The position numbers and the translations under genes are program-made. DNA of 64,000 bases from Sphingopyxis sp. H053 (GTDB lineage Bacteria; Pseudomonadota; Alphaproteobacteria; Sphingomonadales; Sphingomonadaceae). The DNA is taken from positions 62,001 to 126,000 of the forward strand of contig NZ_LNRU01000013.1 of NCBI RefSeq assembly GCF_001468225.1. Reading direction: 5' to 3'. Each line of letters opens with the position of its first letter. Positions within the stretch are counted from its first letter, which is position 1. The notes below the pieces were generated by a model. That model was given only the letters and a program-made list of their open reading frames with translations. It was not told the origin of the DNA and did not search any database. Below are positions 23,571 through 32,135 of this stretch, in pieces.

Positions 23571-26500
23571 ATGAGGCGCAGTTTTGGAACAATGCTTCTG
23601 GCGAGCACGGCGATCTGCCTTCTCGCGAGCGCACCCGCGCAGGCGCAGACGGCCGAAACCGGTCCGGCCGCCGAAGCCGCCGATGCCAATGAGCCGCAAC
23701 CCGATGGCGAAACCGCCGGCGATATCGTTGTCGTCGGCACGCGCATCGAGGGCGCGCGCGTTACCGAGGCGCTACCGGTGGTCGTGGTCAATCAGGACAA
23801 GCTCGATGCGATCGGTGCGGTCAGCGGCGACGAGCTGATCCGCAACATCCCGCAGATGGGCGACGTCAGTTTCAACCCCGGCAACAATGCGCAGACCAGC
23901 AATGCCGCGCGCGGCGACGTCGGTTCGGTCAACCTCCGCTCGCTCGGAGTCGGCAACACGCTGGTGCTGCTCAACGGCCGCCGCATCGTCACCCACCCTG
24001 CGAGCCAGGGCCTGTCGGACACCGGCACCGTGCCCGTGCTCAGCTATAACTCGAACGCGATCCCGACGACGGGGCTGCAGCGGCTCGAAGTTCTGCTCGA
24101 TGGCGCCGCCGCGCTCTACGGCTCGGATGCCGTCGCGGGCGTCGTCAACACCGTGCTCAAGGACAATTACGACGGGCTGAGGATGCAGGCGCAATATGGC
24201 GGCGCCGAAGGCACGCACCTGCGCGAATTCCAGGGCAATATCCTTGCCGGCAAGAGCTTCGACCGCGGCAATATCACCCTCTCGTTCGAATATACCGACC
24301 GCTCGGCGCTGCGTGCGGAGGATCAGGATTTCACCGCCTCGGCCAACCTCCGCCCGCTGTTCGCCGACTATCCGGGATTCGCCGACTCGACCACCCCCGA
24401 CGCGCGCGCGACGCGCGGGGCATGGCCGGCGCTGCAGGTGCCGGTCACCGGCGGCCGACCGCGGCGCGGCACGACGAACCTCACCACCGCGGCGGGTTCC
24501 TTCACCGTCCGCCCGACGCGCCTAGGTGGATGCACGCAGGCGCTGACCGCCGACCTCTGCCTCGTGAACACCGCGCTTGCGACGAACAATGCGTTCCGCG
24601 ACCTGCGCTACGACACGGCGGTCGGAACGACGGTGATGCCGAGCGTGAAGCGCTATAACGCCTTCATCAACGGGCACTACGACGTGACCGACGACCTGAC
24701 TTTGTTCGGCGAGTTCGGCTATTACCGCTCGAACACGACGCGCATCCAGCCGCCGGTGATCAACCTCAACCAGATCTGGATTCCGGCGAGCAACTATTAC
24801 AACCCGTTCGGCGCGGCGACGATCAACGGCCAGCCCAATCCGAACCGCATTCCGGGGCTCTTCAACGTACCCGCGGCGGGCCTGCCGGTGCTGCTCACCA
24901 CCTATCGCTTCGTCGATACCGGGCCGCAGGCGGTGAAAGTTTCCGGCGAGCAGCTGCGCGGTCTGATCGGCGTCCGCGGCGAGGCTGCGGGTTTCAAATG
25001 GGACAGCGCCTTCGTCTATTCCGAAGCCTCGGCGGTCGACAGCAGCCTCGCGGTGCGCAGCTCGGCGCTTCAGCGGAGCCTCGCGCTCGCGACCCCCGAT
25101 GCCTATAATCCCTTCAACGGCGGCTGCATCGACAGCCTGAGTTCGGGCGACTGCACCCCCAGCTCGCAGGCGGCGATCGACGCAATCACCTTCCAGCTTC
25201 GGCGCGCCTCGAAAACGACGCTGACGATGGGCGACTTCCGCGCGTCGCGCGCCGATCTCTTCGCCTTGCCCGGCGGCGACGTCGGCGTCGCCTTCGGCCT
25301 CGAAGTGCGACGCGAGACGCAGCGCGACGACCGCGATTCCGCCGTCGACGGATCGAGCCCCTTCGTCGATGCCGTGTCGGGCGCGGTGACGATCAGCGAC
25401 GCCGCGGCGGTCAGCGACAATCCCGACACCTATGGCAAAAGGACGGTCGCGGCCGGCTATGCCGAACTCGCGGTGCCTTTGGTGTCGGAGGAGATGAACA
25501 TCCCGCTCGTCCGCCGCTTCGATATCCAGCTCGCGGGCCGCTACGAACATTATAGCGATTTCGGCAGCGTCGCGCGGCCGAAGGTCGCCGCGGCTTGGGA
25601 CGTCGTCGACGGGTTCCGCCTCCGCGGTTCCTTTTCGCAGGGGTTCCGTGCGCCGAACCTCGAACAGGTCAACGCGGTCGAATATGCGCGCCTTGCGACC
25701 AGTCAGGATTTCCTGCGCTGCGAGGTGGACCTGCGTGCGGGCCGGATCGCCAATTTCACCCAGTGCGGGAACAATGTCGGCTATTCGCGCCGCGTCTCGG
25801 GCAATCCCGATCTGAAGCCCGAAAAGAGTAGCAACTATAACCTCGGTGCGGTGTTCGAGCCGGCCTTCATTCCGGCCGATCTCGGGCGCATGACCTTCAC
25901 CGTCGACTATTGGTCGATCAAGCAAAAGGGCATCGTCGGCATCCTCGGCAACGACACCGCTGTGGCGCTCGACTATCTGCTGCGCTTGCAGGGATCGTCG
26001 AACCCCAATGTCATTCGCGATGCCGCCAACGCCGACGATATCGCCAATTTCGCGGGAACGGGCATCACGCCGGTCGGACGGATCACGACGGTGCGCGACC
26101 AGTTCATCAACCTGCAGCCGCAGACCGTCCGCGGGCTCGATTTCGCCTTCTACTGGCAATCGCCGAAGACCGATGTCGGCAAGTTCGATTTTTCGGTCAA
26201 CGCGACGCGGTTGCTCAAATTCTCGCGTGCGCCGGGCGACGCGGTCGATCAGCTTGTCGCCGCGCGCGAAGCCGGCGACATCAACGCCGCGACGCCGCTG
26301 CCCGAGACCCAGAATCTGATCGAGGCCAACGGCCGTCCGAAATGGCGCGGCACCGCGTCGCTCACATGGTCGCTCGGGCAGTTCCAGGTCGGCGCCTTCG
26401 CGCGCTACACCGGCGCGGTCGACGAAACCGGGTTCGTCGATGCCGACGGCAACCCGTGGCGCGTCAAGTCGCAGCTGACCGGCAATCTCTATGCGCAGGT

Positions 26501-26663
26501 GCGGATCAAGGATGCCGGCGGCCTTGGCGGCGACATGCGCTGGCGCGTCGGGGTACGCAACATCACGAACGAAAAGCCGCCACTTTCGTCCGAGGGCTAT
26601 CTGGGGTCGCTCTACAGCCCCTATGGCCGCTATTGGTACACCTCGGTCACCACGGAGTTCTGA
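23571..26663 (+). CDS. Large TonB-dependent receptor
   Basis: Outer-membrane transporter of 1030 residues, longer than the other receptors here. The signal peptide ends near residue 24 (APAQAQ), followed by an acidic linker, a TonB-box/plug start GDIVVVGTRI, SLGVGNTLVLLNGRRIVTHP and ALYGSDAVAGVVNTVL, and a terminal TSVTTEF. The GTRI-type plug with the R-R-I-V loop is typical of large receptors thought to take up peptides or polysaccharide fragments. Three ATGs in a row occur (23565, 23568, 23571); the last is best spaced from GGGGAG at 23558-23563. It lies between the DctA-type symporter and an SGNH hydrolase whose ATG begins one base after its stop codon, so the three probably form one transcription unit. 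Confidence 0.93.
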   Translation: MRRSFGTMLLASTAICLLASAPAQAQTAETGPAAEAADANEPQPDGETAGDIVVVGTRIEGARVTEALPVVVVNQDKLDAIGAVSGDELIRNIPQMGDVSFNPGNNAQTSNAARGDVGSVNLRSLGVGNTLVLLNGRRIVTHPASQGLSDTGTVPVLSYNSNAIPTTGLQRLEVLLDGAAALYGSDAVAGVVNTVLKDNYDGLRMQAQYGGAEGTHLREFQGNILAGKSFDRGNITLSFEYTDRSALRAEDQDFTASANLRPLFADYPGFADSTTPDARATRGAWPALQVPVTGGRPRRGTTNLTTAAGSFTVRPTRLGGCTQALTADLCLVNTALATNNAFRDLRYDTAVGTTVMPSVKRYNAFINGHYDVTDDLTLFGEFGYYRSNTTRIQPPVINLNQIWIPASNYYNPFGAATINGQPNPNRIPGLFNVPAAGLPVLLTTYRFVDTGPQAVKVSGEQLRGLIGVRGEAAGFKWDSAFVYSEASAVDSSLAVRSSALQRSLALATPDAYNPFNGGCIDSLSSGDCTPSSQAAIDAITFQLRRASKTTLTMGDFRASRADLFALPGGDVGVAFGLEVRRETQRDDRDSAVDGSSPFVDAVSGAVTISDAAAVSDNPDTYGKRTVAAGYAELAVPLVSEEMNIPLVRRFDIQLAGRYEHYSDFGSVARPKVAAAWDVVDGFRLRGSFSQGFRAPNLEQVNAVEYARLATSQDFLRCEVDLRAGRIANFTQCGNNVGYSRRVSGNPDLKPEKSSNYNLGAVFEPAFIPADLGRMTFTVDYWSIKQKGIVGILGNDTAVALDYLLRLQGSSNPNVIRDAANADDIANFAGTGITPVGRITTVRDQFINLQPQTVRGLDFAFYWQSPKTDVGKFDFSVNATRLLKFSRAPGDAVDQLVAAREAGDINAATPLPETQNLIEANGRPKWRGTASLTWSLGQFQVGAFARYTGAVDETGFVDADGNPWRVKSQLTGNLYAQVRIKDAGGLGGDMRWRVGVRNITNEKPPLSSEGYLGSLYSPYGRYWYTSVTTEF

Positions 26664-26664
26664 T

Positions 26665-27594
26665 ATGAAATACGGGCACGGCATCTGGTTTCTGATCGGC
26701 GCTGCCGCGCTCGCCGTCGCGCCGGCGGCAACGGCAAAGGAGAGCGCGCCCGCGCCGACCGCCGCCGGCGCGACTTTCACCGCTACCCCCAAGGCCGCGC
26801 CGAAGACGATCCTGTTCATCGGCAACAGCTTCACGCAGGGCGCGCATTCGGCCGCGCGCAACTGGCGCGCGGGGTCGGTCACCGACCTCAACAACGCGGG
26901 CTATGGCGGGGTGCCCGCGCTGTTCAAGCTCTTCGCCGAACAGGCGGGGCTCGACTACCGCGTCAGCCTCGAAACGCAGGGCGGCAAGTCCTTGGGTTTC
27001 CATTATGACGAGCGGCGCCAGCTCTTCGACCGGTCGTGGGACATCGTCGTGCTGCAGGAATTCAGTACGCTCGACCGCGCAAAGCCCGGCGATCCCGCGG
27101 ACTATATGCGCAATGTCGGCCGGCTCGCCGCGTTGTTCAAGGCGCGCAATCCTGCGGTCGACATCCGCCTTGCGGCGACATGGACGCGCGCCGATCAGAC
27201 CTACAAACCCGGGGGTCATTGGTACGGAAAGCCGGTAACGGCGATGGCCGATGACCTCCGCGCCGCGGCCGACCGCGCACGATCCGCCAATCCGTCCGTG
27301 GCGGGTATCGTGCCGGTCGGCCAGGCCTGGAACCGGGCGATGGCGGATGGCGTCGCCGATCCCAATCCCTATGACGGCATCGGTTATGGCCAGCTCGATC
27401 TGTGGGCGTACGACCATTATCACGCGAGCGTCGCGGGCTATTATCTCTCGGCGCTCGTGACCTTCGGCGCGATCACGGGCATCGATCCGACGACGCTCGG
27501 CGCCAAGGAAAAGGGCGCCGACGAGCTGGGGCTCTCGGACGCGCAGGCCGCCGCGCTGCAGCGCGTTGCGCGCGATACGCTCGCGAACGGATAA
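26665..27594 (+). CDS. Secreted SGNH/GDSL-like hydrolase
   Basis: Exported protein of 309 residues; the signal peptide ends near residue 24 (PAATAKE). An SGNH-type fold is suggested by the nucleophile block ILFIGNSFTQG, a glycine in NNAGYGG, DIVVLQEFS and a C-terminal Asp-His pair in AYDHYHASVAGYYLSA. Such enzymes are esterases or acetyl-hydrolases acting on small acyl groups. The ATG at 26665 is separated from the receptor's stop codon by a single base, so expression is coupled. In context it could deacylate a ligand taken up by that receptor. The catalytic assignment comes from motif reading only; the family is best described as uncharacterised SGNH-like. Confidence 0.75.
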   Translation: MKYGHGIWFLIGAAALAVAPAATAKESAPAPTAAGATFTATPKAAPKTILFIGNSFTQGAHSAARNWRAGSVTDLNNAGYGGVPALFKLFAEQAGLDYRVSLETQGGKSLGFHYDERRQLFDRSWDIVVLQEFSTLDRAKPGDPADYMRNVGRLAALFKARNPAVDIRLAATWTRADQTYKPGGHWYGKPVTAMADDLRAAADRARSANPSVAGIVPVGQAWNRAMADGVADPNPYDGIGYGQLDLWAYDHYHASVAGYYLSALVTFGAITGIDPTTLGAKEKGADELGLSDAQAAALQRVARDTLANG

Positions 27595-27721
27595 CTGGCC
27601 TGCGGGAAAAAGGGAGCGGGACGGGTAAGATGCTCGACTGACTGCCCCGCCACGCATCTCTTGCCTCTTGGCATTTTGTGCTACGCAGGGCCGAGCATGC
27701 CAGCAGCGACCGGAGACCCCG

Positions 27722-28945
27722 ATGCCGACGCGCCCCTTCGACTTTCCCAACGCCGCCGGCGACCGCCTGTCGGGCCGGCTCGAACTGCCCGTCGGATCGA
27801 CCAGGGCGTGGGCATTGATCGCCCACTGCTTCACCTGCGGGAAGGATAACAAGGCCGCGGTGCGGATTTCGCGGCGTCTGGCCGGGGCGGGCATCGGCGT
27901 GCTGCGGTTCGATTTCACGGGGCTTGGCGCCAGCGAAGGCGATTTCGGATCGTCGGGTTTCAGCCATAATGTCAAGGACCTGGTCGCCGCTGCCGAAGCG
28001 ATGACCGCCGCGGGCATGCCTCCGATGCTGCTCGTCGGACATAGCCTTGGCGGCGCGGCGGTGCTGGCCGCGGCGGGGTCGCTGCCCGGAATCCACGCCG
28101 TCGCGACGATTGCCGCGCCGTTCGACGTCGAACATGCGCTCCACCAGTTCGATCCCGCAGGGTTGGCGAAGATCGAGCACGAAGGAAGCGGCGTCGTGGC
28201 GATTGGCAGCCGGCCCTTCACCGTCCGCAAGGAGTTCGTTAAAAATCTGCGCGAGCAGGATCAGGGGGCGCGCGTTGCCGCGCTGAAACGGCCCTTGCTG
28301 CTCCTCCATTCGCCGCTCGATCAGGTGGTGGGGATCGAGAATGTCACCAGCCTTTATCTCGCGGCCAAGCATCCCAAGAGCTTCGTCTCGCTCGACGGCG
28401 CCGATCATCTGCTCAGCAATGCGCGCGACGCCGATTTCGCCGCCGACATGATCTCGGCCTGGGCCGGGCGCTACCTGCCCGCGATGCCGCCGACCGCCGC
28501 CAGCCAGTTCGATGCCGAGGCCGAGGAAACACGGCTGGGCAAATTCCAGCTCGCGATGCGCGCAGGGAAGGCGGCCTTCATCGCCGACGAGCCCGAGAGC
28601 GCGGGCGGTCTGGGGTCGGGCCCGACGCCCTTCAACCTGCTCTCCGCCGCGCTCGCCGCTTGTACGACGATGACGCTGCGCCTCTATGCCGAGCGCAAGG
28701 GATGGCCGGTCGAGAGGATCCGCACCGGCGTGACACACCGGAAGGACAAGGGCGCCGAGAAACCCGATGTCTTCAGCCGCCGCGTCGAGATCGAGGGCGC
28801 GATCGACGAAGCGCAGCATGCCGAACTGCTTGGCGTGGCCGATCGCTGCCCCGTGCACCGTACGCTGGAGACCGGATCGCGCTTCGAGGCGACCGAAGCG
28901 GGATGGGCCGATGCCGGCCCGGCCGGAGGGCAAGCGCCCGCTTAG
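27722..28945 (+). CDS. Alpha/beta hydrolase-OsmC fusion protein
   Basis: Two-domain protein of 407 residues. The N-terminal ~255 residues are an alpha/beta hydrolase with nucleophile elbow GHSLGG, an oxyanion-region HCFTCGKDN and a late GADHLL carrying the catalytic histidine. The C-terminal ~140 residues are an OsmC-like peroxiredoxin domain with the two reactive cysteines in AALAACTTMTL and RCPVHRTLE. OsmC proteins reduce organic hydroperoxides. This fusion is a known bacterial arrangement whose joint substrate has not been settled to my knowledge. ATG 27722 follows GGAG and begins the conserved FDFPNAAGDRLSG start; an upstream extension of the frame lacks similarity. No signal peptide, so cytoplasmic. 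Confidence 0.9.
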   Translation: MPTRPFDFPNAAGDRLSGRLELPVGSTRAWALIAHCFTCGKDNKAAVRISRRLAGAGIGVLRFDFTGLGASEGDFGSSGFSHNVKDLVAAAEAMTAAGMPPMLLVGHSLGGAAVLAAAGSLPGIHAVATIAAPFDVEHALHQFDPAGLAKIEHEGSGVVAIGSRPFTVRKEFVKNLREQDQGARVAALKRPLLLLHSPLDQVVGIENVTSLYLAAKHPKSFVSLDGADHLLSNARDADFAADMISAWAGRYLPAMPPTAASQFDAEAEETRLGKFQLAMRAGKAAFIADEPESAGGLGSGPTPFNLLSAALAACTTMTLRLYAERKGWPVERIRTGVTHRKDKGAEKPDVFSRRVEIEGAIDEAQHAELLGVADRCPVHRTLETGSRFEATEAGWADAGPAGGQAPA

Positions 28946-29065
28946 TGTAGGGCGACGGCGGAACGAACTGCCGCGCCAAGCGTCCAATAGGCGCCTGTCT
29001 CTGATGAGGCGGGCGTCCTCGGCTGTTGCGGCTGCGGGGCATGTGCGATCAGGCTGGAGGATCGG

Positions 29066-29581
29066 ATGCAGGCGCTGGAAGGACTCGACGCCAGGCCATC
29101 GCACCAACGCCTGTGGGACCGGCACGCCAGCCCGATTTCGATCCTCGTCCTTGGCGGCCTGTTGCTGGCGGCGGGCCTCGGCTTCGCGGGCGGGCAGCCG
29201 AGCCCGCCGCGCACGGCCGATCTGGGCGATGCGCGCCTGACGGTGAAAACGCCGACGATCATTCGCAACGGCGAGTTCTTCGAAACCGACATCACTTTGA
29301 CGGCCGATGTTCCGCTGGACGATGCGGTGGTGGCGGTGTCTCCCGCGCTCTGGCACGACATGACCGTCAACACGATGATCCCGGCGCCCGCCGAAGAGAG
29401 TTTCAAGGACGGCCGCTTTCATTTTTCCTATGGCCCACTCGCCGCCGGCGACAGCCTCCACATCAAGATCGATGGCCAGATCAACCCGCCGCTCTTCGCG
29501 GGGACCCGCGGCGATATCGCGGTCTTTGACGGAAGCCGGCGCATCGGCGTGATGCCGCTCCGCATCAAGGTGCTGCCCTGA
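29066..29581 (+). CDS. Membrane-anchored protein of unknown function, YetF partner
   Basis: Protein of 171 residues that I do not recognise. It has a short charged N-terminus, one transmembrane helix (ISILVLGGLLLAAGLGF, residues ~24-40) and a beta-rich extracytoplasmic domain (DARLTVKTPTIIRNGEFFET, then several alternating strands) that resembles an immunoglobulin-like fold. GGAG precedes the ATG. The stop overlaps the start of the YetF-like gene by one base (TGATG), so the two proteins are made together and may form a complex. Coding is supported by the coupling and the regular codon pattern. Function unknown. Confidence 0.75.
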   Translation: MQALEGLDARPSHQRLWDRHASPISILVLGGLLLAAGLGFAGGQPSPPRTADLGDARLTVKTPTIIRNGEFFETDITLTADVPLDDAVVAVSPALWHDMTVNTMIPAPAEESFKDGRFHFSYGPLAAGDSLHIKIDGQINPPLFAGTRGDIAVFDGSRRIGVMPLRIKVLP

Positions 29582-30063
29582 TGGATATCGTCCTTCGCGC
29601 CACGGTGATGTTTTTCATCCTGTTCCTGCTGATCCGGCTGCTCGGCAAGCGCGAGCTCGGCCAGATGACGCCGTTCGAATTCGTCGTGCTCGTCGTGCTC
29701 GGCGACCTGATCCAGCAGGGCGTGACGCACAACGACTTCAGCCTGACCGGCGCGACGCTCGCGATCTGTACCTTCGCCTTCTGGGCATTGGTGCTCAGCT
29801 GGACCGCCTATCTGTTCCCGCGCGCGAAGGACTTGCTCGAAGGCGCACCGCGCGTGATCGTGCGTGACGGCGAAATCGTGCCCGAAAATCTGCGGCGCGA
29901 CCGGCTGACGCGCGACGAGATCCTGTCCGAAATGCGGCTCGCCGGGATCGGACGGATGGCCGATGTCGCATGGGCGATCCTCGAGCCGCAGGGCAAGATG
30001 AGCTTCATCAAGAAGGACGATCAGCCCTCGCCGCAGAAGGATCGCGATGATCCCGCGAACTAA
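29581..30063 (+). CDS. YetF/DUF421-family membrane protein
   Basis: Protein of 160 residues in the DUF421 (YetF, YrbG-like) family. Three N-terminal transmembrane helices carry the family motifs LLIRLLGKRELGQMTPFEFV and VLGDLIQQGV. A small cytoplasmic domain follows, containing RVIVRDGEIVPENLRRDRL and AWAILEPQGKMSFI. The family's biochemical role is unclear; some members link to spore germination or membrane-stress phenotypes. Translationally coupled to the anchored protein upstream. The stop codon overlaps the stop of the convergent patatin gene by 4 bases. Confidence 0.88.
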   Translation: MDIVLRATVMFFILFLLIRLLGKRELGQMTPFEFVVLVVLGDLIQQGVTHNDFSLTGATLAICTFAFWALVLSWTAYLFPRAKDLLEGAPRVIVRDGEIVPENLRRDRLTRDEILSEMRLAGIGRMADVAWAILEPQGKMSFIKKDDQPSPQKDRDDPAN

Positions 30064-31985
30064 TAGATCGGCGTGATCTGCATCTGGGGGAGCGGCCGCG
30101 GCGTCCCGTCGCTGAGGTCGGGGCCAAGGTCATCCCAATCCTCGCCGCGCGCCACCAGGTCGGTGAACAGCGTCTGCGCGGCGTTTTGCGCTTCGGCCGA
30201 CCGGAATTTATACGAAACCGGCGGCGGCGCCCCCGTGCGGACCGTCGCAAAGGCCGCCTCATACGCCGGGATCGGCGGAACGACCTTCGCGCTGGCGGCG
30301 ATCCGGATCGCATAGCGCTGGAGGCCCGAGGCGACGTTCCGCCACCGCACCCAATAATGATTGTCGAAGGAGAATTGGTAGAGGCGTTCGCCCGCGACCG
30401 TGCCTTTCAGCGAAATGCTGTCCAATATGTCCTGCGACATGTCGAGGTTCATGCCCCCCTCGACCTTGTCGAGCGCGACGTGGACGATCCGGTCGCGTTG
30501 GCCGGGCGCGCGCGACTGCAACAGGTCGCGCCAGTTCTGCATCGTGCTGATGATCCCGAATACAAAGCCGGACACCTCGGCCAGCGCGAGCGGCCGCGCG
30601 ATCGAGCTATAGCTGCGTTGCCAGCCGCGATTATTGTGCAGCGGGAGCCACACGGCCGCCTCTGCCTCGTCCCGCGGATTCCGGGGTTCGGGATTCTCGA
30701 CCTGCGGATCGTCGCTGCTTTGCGGATAGACGAGGTTGATCGCAAATGTCGGCCAGCGCGGCAGCGGCGCGTCGAACAGGTGGAGCGGAAAATTGCTCGA
30801 AACGCCGCCGTCGGAAAACCAGCAGATGCGGAAACCTTCGATCAAGGAGAGCGGCGCCTCGCCGCCGGTAGCGAGGCTGTCGGTGCTCTGGCTTAGCGTC
30901 GTCTCCTTGGTGTCCTCGCCGTCATCGAGTGCGTCTCCCTCGGTCTCGCCGCGGAGCGATCGTCTCCCGACGGGCTCGTGAAGCGGCACCGCGCTGATCA
31001 GCAGCGGGAAACTGAGACTCATCCGCATCGCCACCAGTACGGGCATCCGGCCCCTGCCGGGCAGGCGGTAATAATCCTTTTCCCCGACCCGATCGGGCAC
31101 CCCCGCCATCGCCACCATCGCATCGACGATCGGCTTAGGAAACAGCAGGTCGAATTCTTCGCGCAGAAACCAGAAGGACGCGTCGGTAAAGGGCAGCGTC
31201 CGCGGCTCGTGATGCGAGACGCCCGTCGTGATCATTTGGAGCGAGATCGCGGTTTCGGTCCTCGGCTCGCCGGGATAACGCGGCGCGGCCCACAGATCGT
31301 CGAATAGCAGCGGTTCGGCGATGTCCTTGCCCGACAAGGATTGCAGGATCTCGTGCAGCCATTCGGTCAGCGCCGGCTTGCCATCCTTCCGCACGCTCAG
31401 GCCCGAACAAAGCCCGAGCAGATTGCGCCGCGTGACGCGCGCAACGCGCAAAACAGCGGCAATTGCGGCGCCGAGATAGGCGCAGATCGCCGACGGCAAC
31501 AGCACGGCCGCGACGCCGGCCGGACCCGCGAGCCAGTACCCGCCCGCAAGGAACAGGCCGAGCAGAAGCAGCGCTTCGAGCGGCGCGATCGCCACCACCG
31601 CCACCCCGGCCACCAAGGCCTTGCGCAGCACTCCCGCATTCCCGGCGAGGGTAACGATCAATCGATAGGCATTGCGCCCGCCGCGTGCCGGCTGGAACAG
31701 GCCGAAGATGAAGCCCTCGGACGACAGCTGCGCCGCGACGCGTTCGAGACCCGCAAAACCGAGCGTCGGGGGGCAGGGGGCAGTCGATCCTGACGCGACA
31801 TGCTTGCGGTCGCCCAGCGCTGCCGCCGCGGTGGCCGCCGCGGCGATCGCGCCCGCCGAGGTTCCGCCGATATTCTTGAACCGGAAATCCCGCGCAAGCG
31901 CCAGGACGGCGTTGGGATAGACGATGCCGCTCGTGATGCCGCCCTTCATCACCAGGTCGCAATAGCGGGTGGCTGCATGGCTCAT
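30060..31985 (-). CDS. Patatin-like phospholipase with internal membrane segment
   Basis: Lipid acyl hydrolase of 641 residues in the patatin family. The nucleophile elbow is GGTSAGA (residues 40-46), the glycine-rich oxyanion region MKGGITSG lies near residue 15, and the catalytic aspartate is in FSDGGVSSNFP (near 385). Between residues ~120 and 180 the sequence is strongly hydrophobic, enough for two or three transmembrane helices, so the enzyme is probably membrane-bound. The region after it (~180-640) contains long family-specific insertions. ATG 31985 (MSHAATRYCDLVMKGG) fits the domain start. It stands alone, convergent with yetF and divergent from the penicillin-binding protein. Related proteins act as phospholipases or toxins; the role here is unknown. 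Confidence 0.85.
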   Translation of the reverse strand: MSHAATRYCDLVMKGGITSGIVYPNAVLALARDFRFKNIGGTSAGAIAAAATAAAALGDRKHVASGSTAPCPPTLGFAGLERVAAQLSSEGFIFGLFQPARGGRNAYRLIVTLAGNAGVLRKALVAGVAVVAIAPLEALLLLGLFLAGGYWLAGPAGVAAVLLPSAICAYLGAAIAAVLRVARVTRRNLLGLCSGLSVRKDGKPALTEWLHEILQSLSGKDIAEPLLFDDLWAAPRYPGEPRTETAISLQMITTGVSHHEPRTLPFTDASFWFLREEFDLLFPKPIVDAMVAMAGVPDRVGEKDYYRLPGRGRMPVLVAMRMSLSFPLLISAVPLHEPVGRRSLRGETEGDALDDGEDTKETTLSQSTDSLATGGEAPLSLIEGFRICWFSDGGVSSNFPLHLFDAPLPRWPTFAINLVYPQSSDDPQVENPEPRNPRDEAEAAVWLPLHNNRGWQRSYSSIARPLALAEVSGFVFGIISTMQNWRDLLQSRAPGQRDRIVHVALDKVEGGMNLDMSQDILDSISLKGTVAGERLYQFSFDNHYWVRWRNVASGLQRYAIRIAASAKVVPPIPAYEAAFATVRTGAPPPVSYKFRSAEAQNAAQTLFTDLVARGEDWDDLGPDLSDGTPRPLPQMQITPIY

Positions 31986-32135
31986 GTCATCGCTCTCCGG
32001 TTGGGCGCGGCTTTTTTCTTTCTTACCCCGGCGGGCCGGTCAAGTCGCTGCTGTTCTTGAGGAATAGGGCCGATCGGACGCACCATATAACGCAATTGCT
32101 TATGCTGTGTTGGGGCTGTAATACGGGCGTTGCGC

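Noticed and set aside
24522..26894. A 790-codon reverse-strand open frame
   Set aside because: Antisense to the large receptor gene, with the same shadow-frame composition and no motif.
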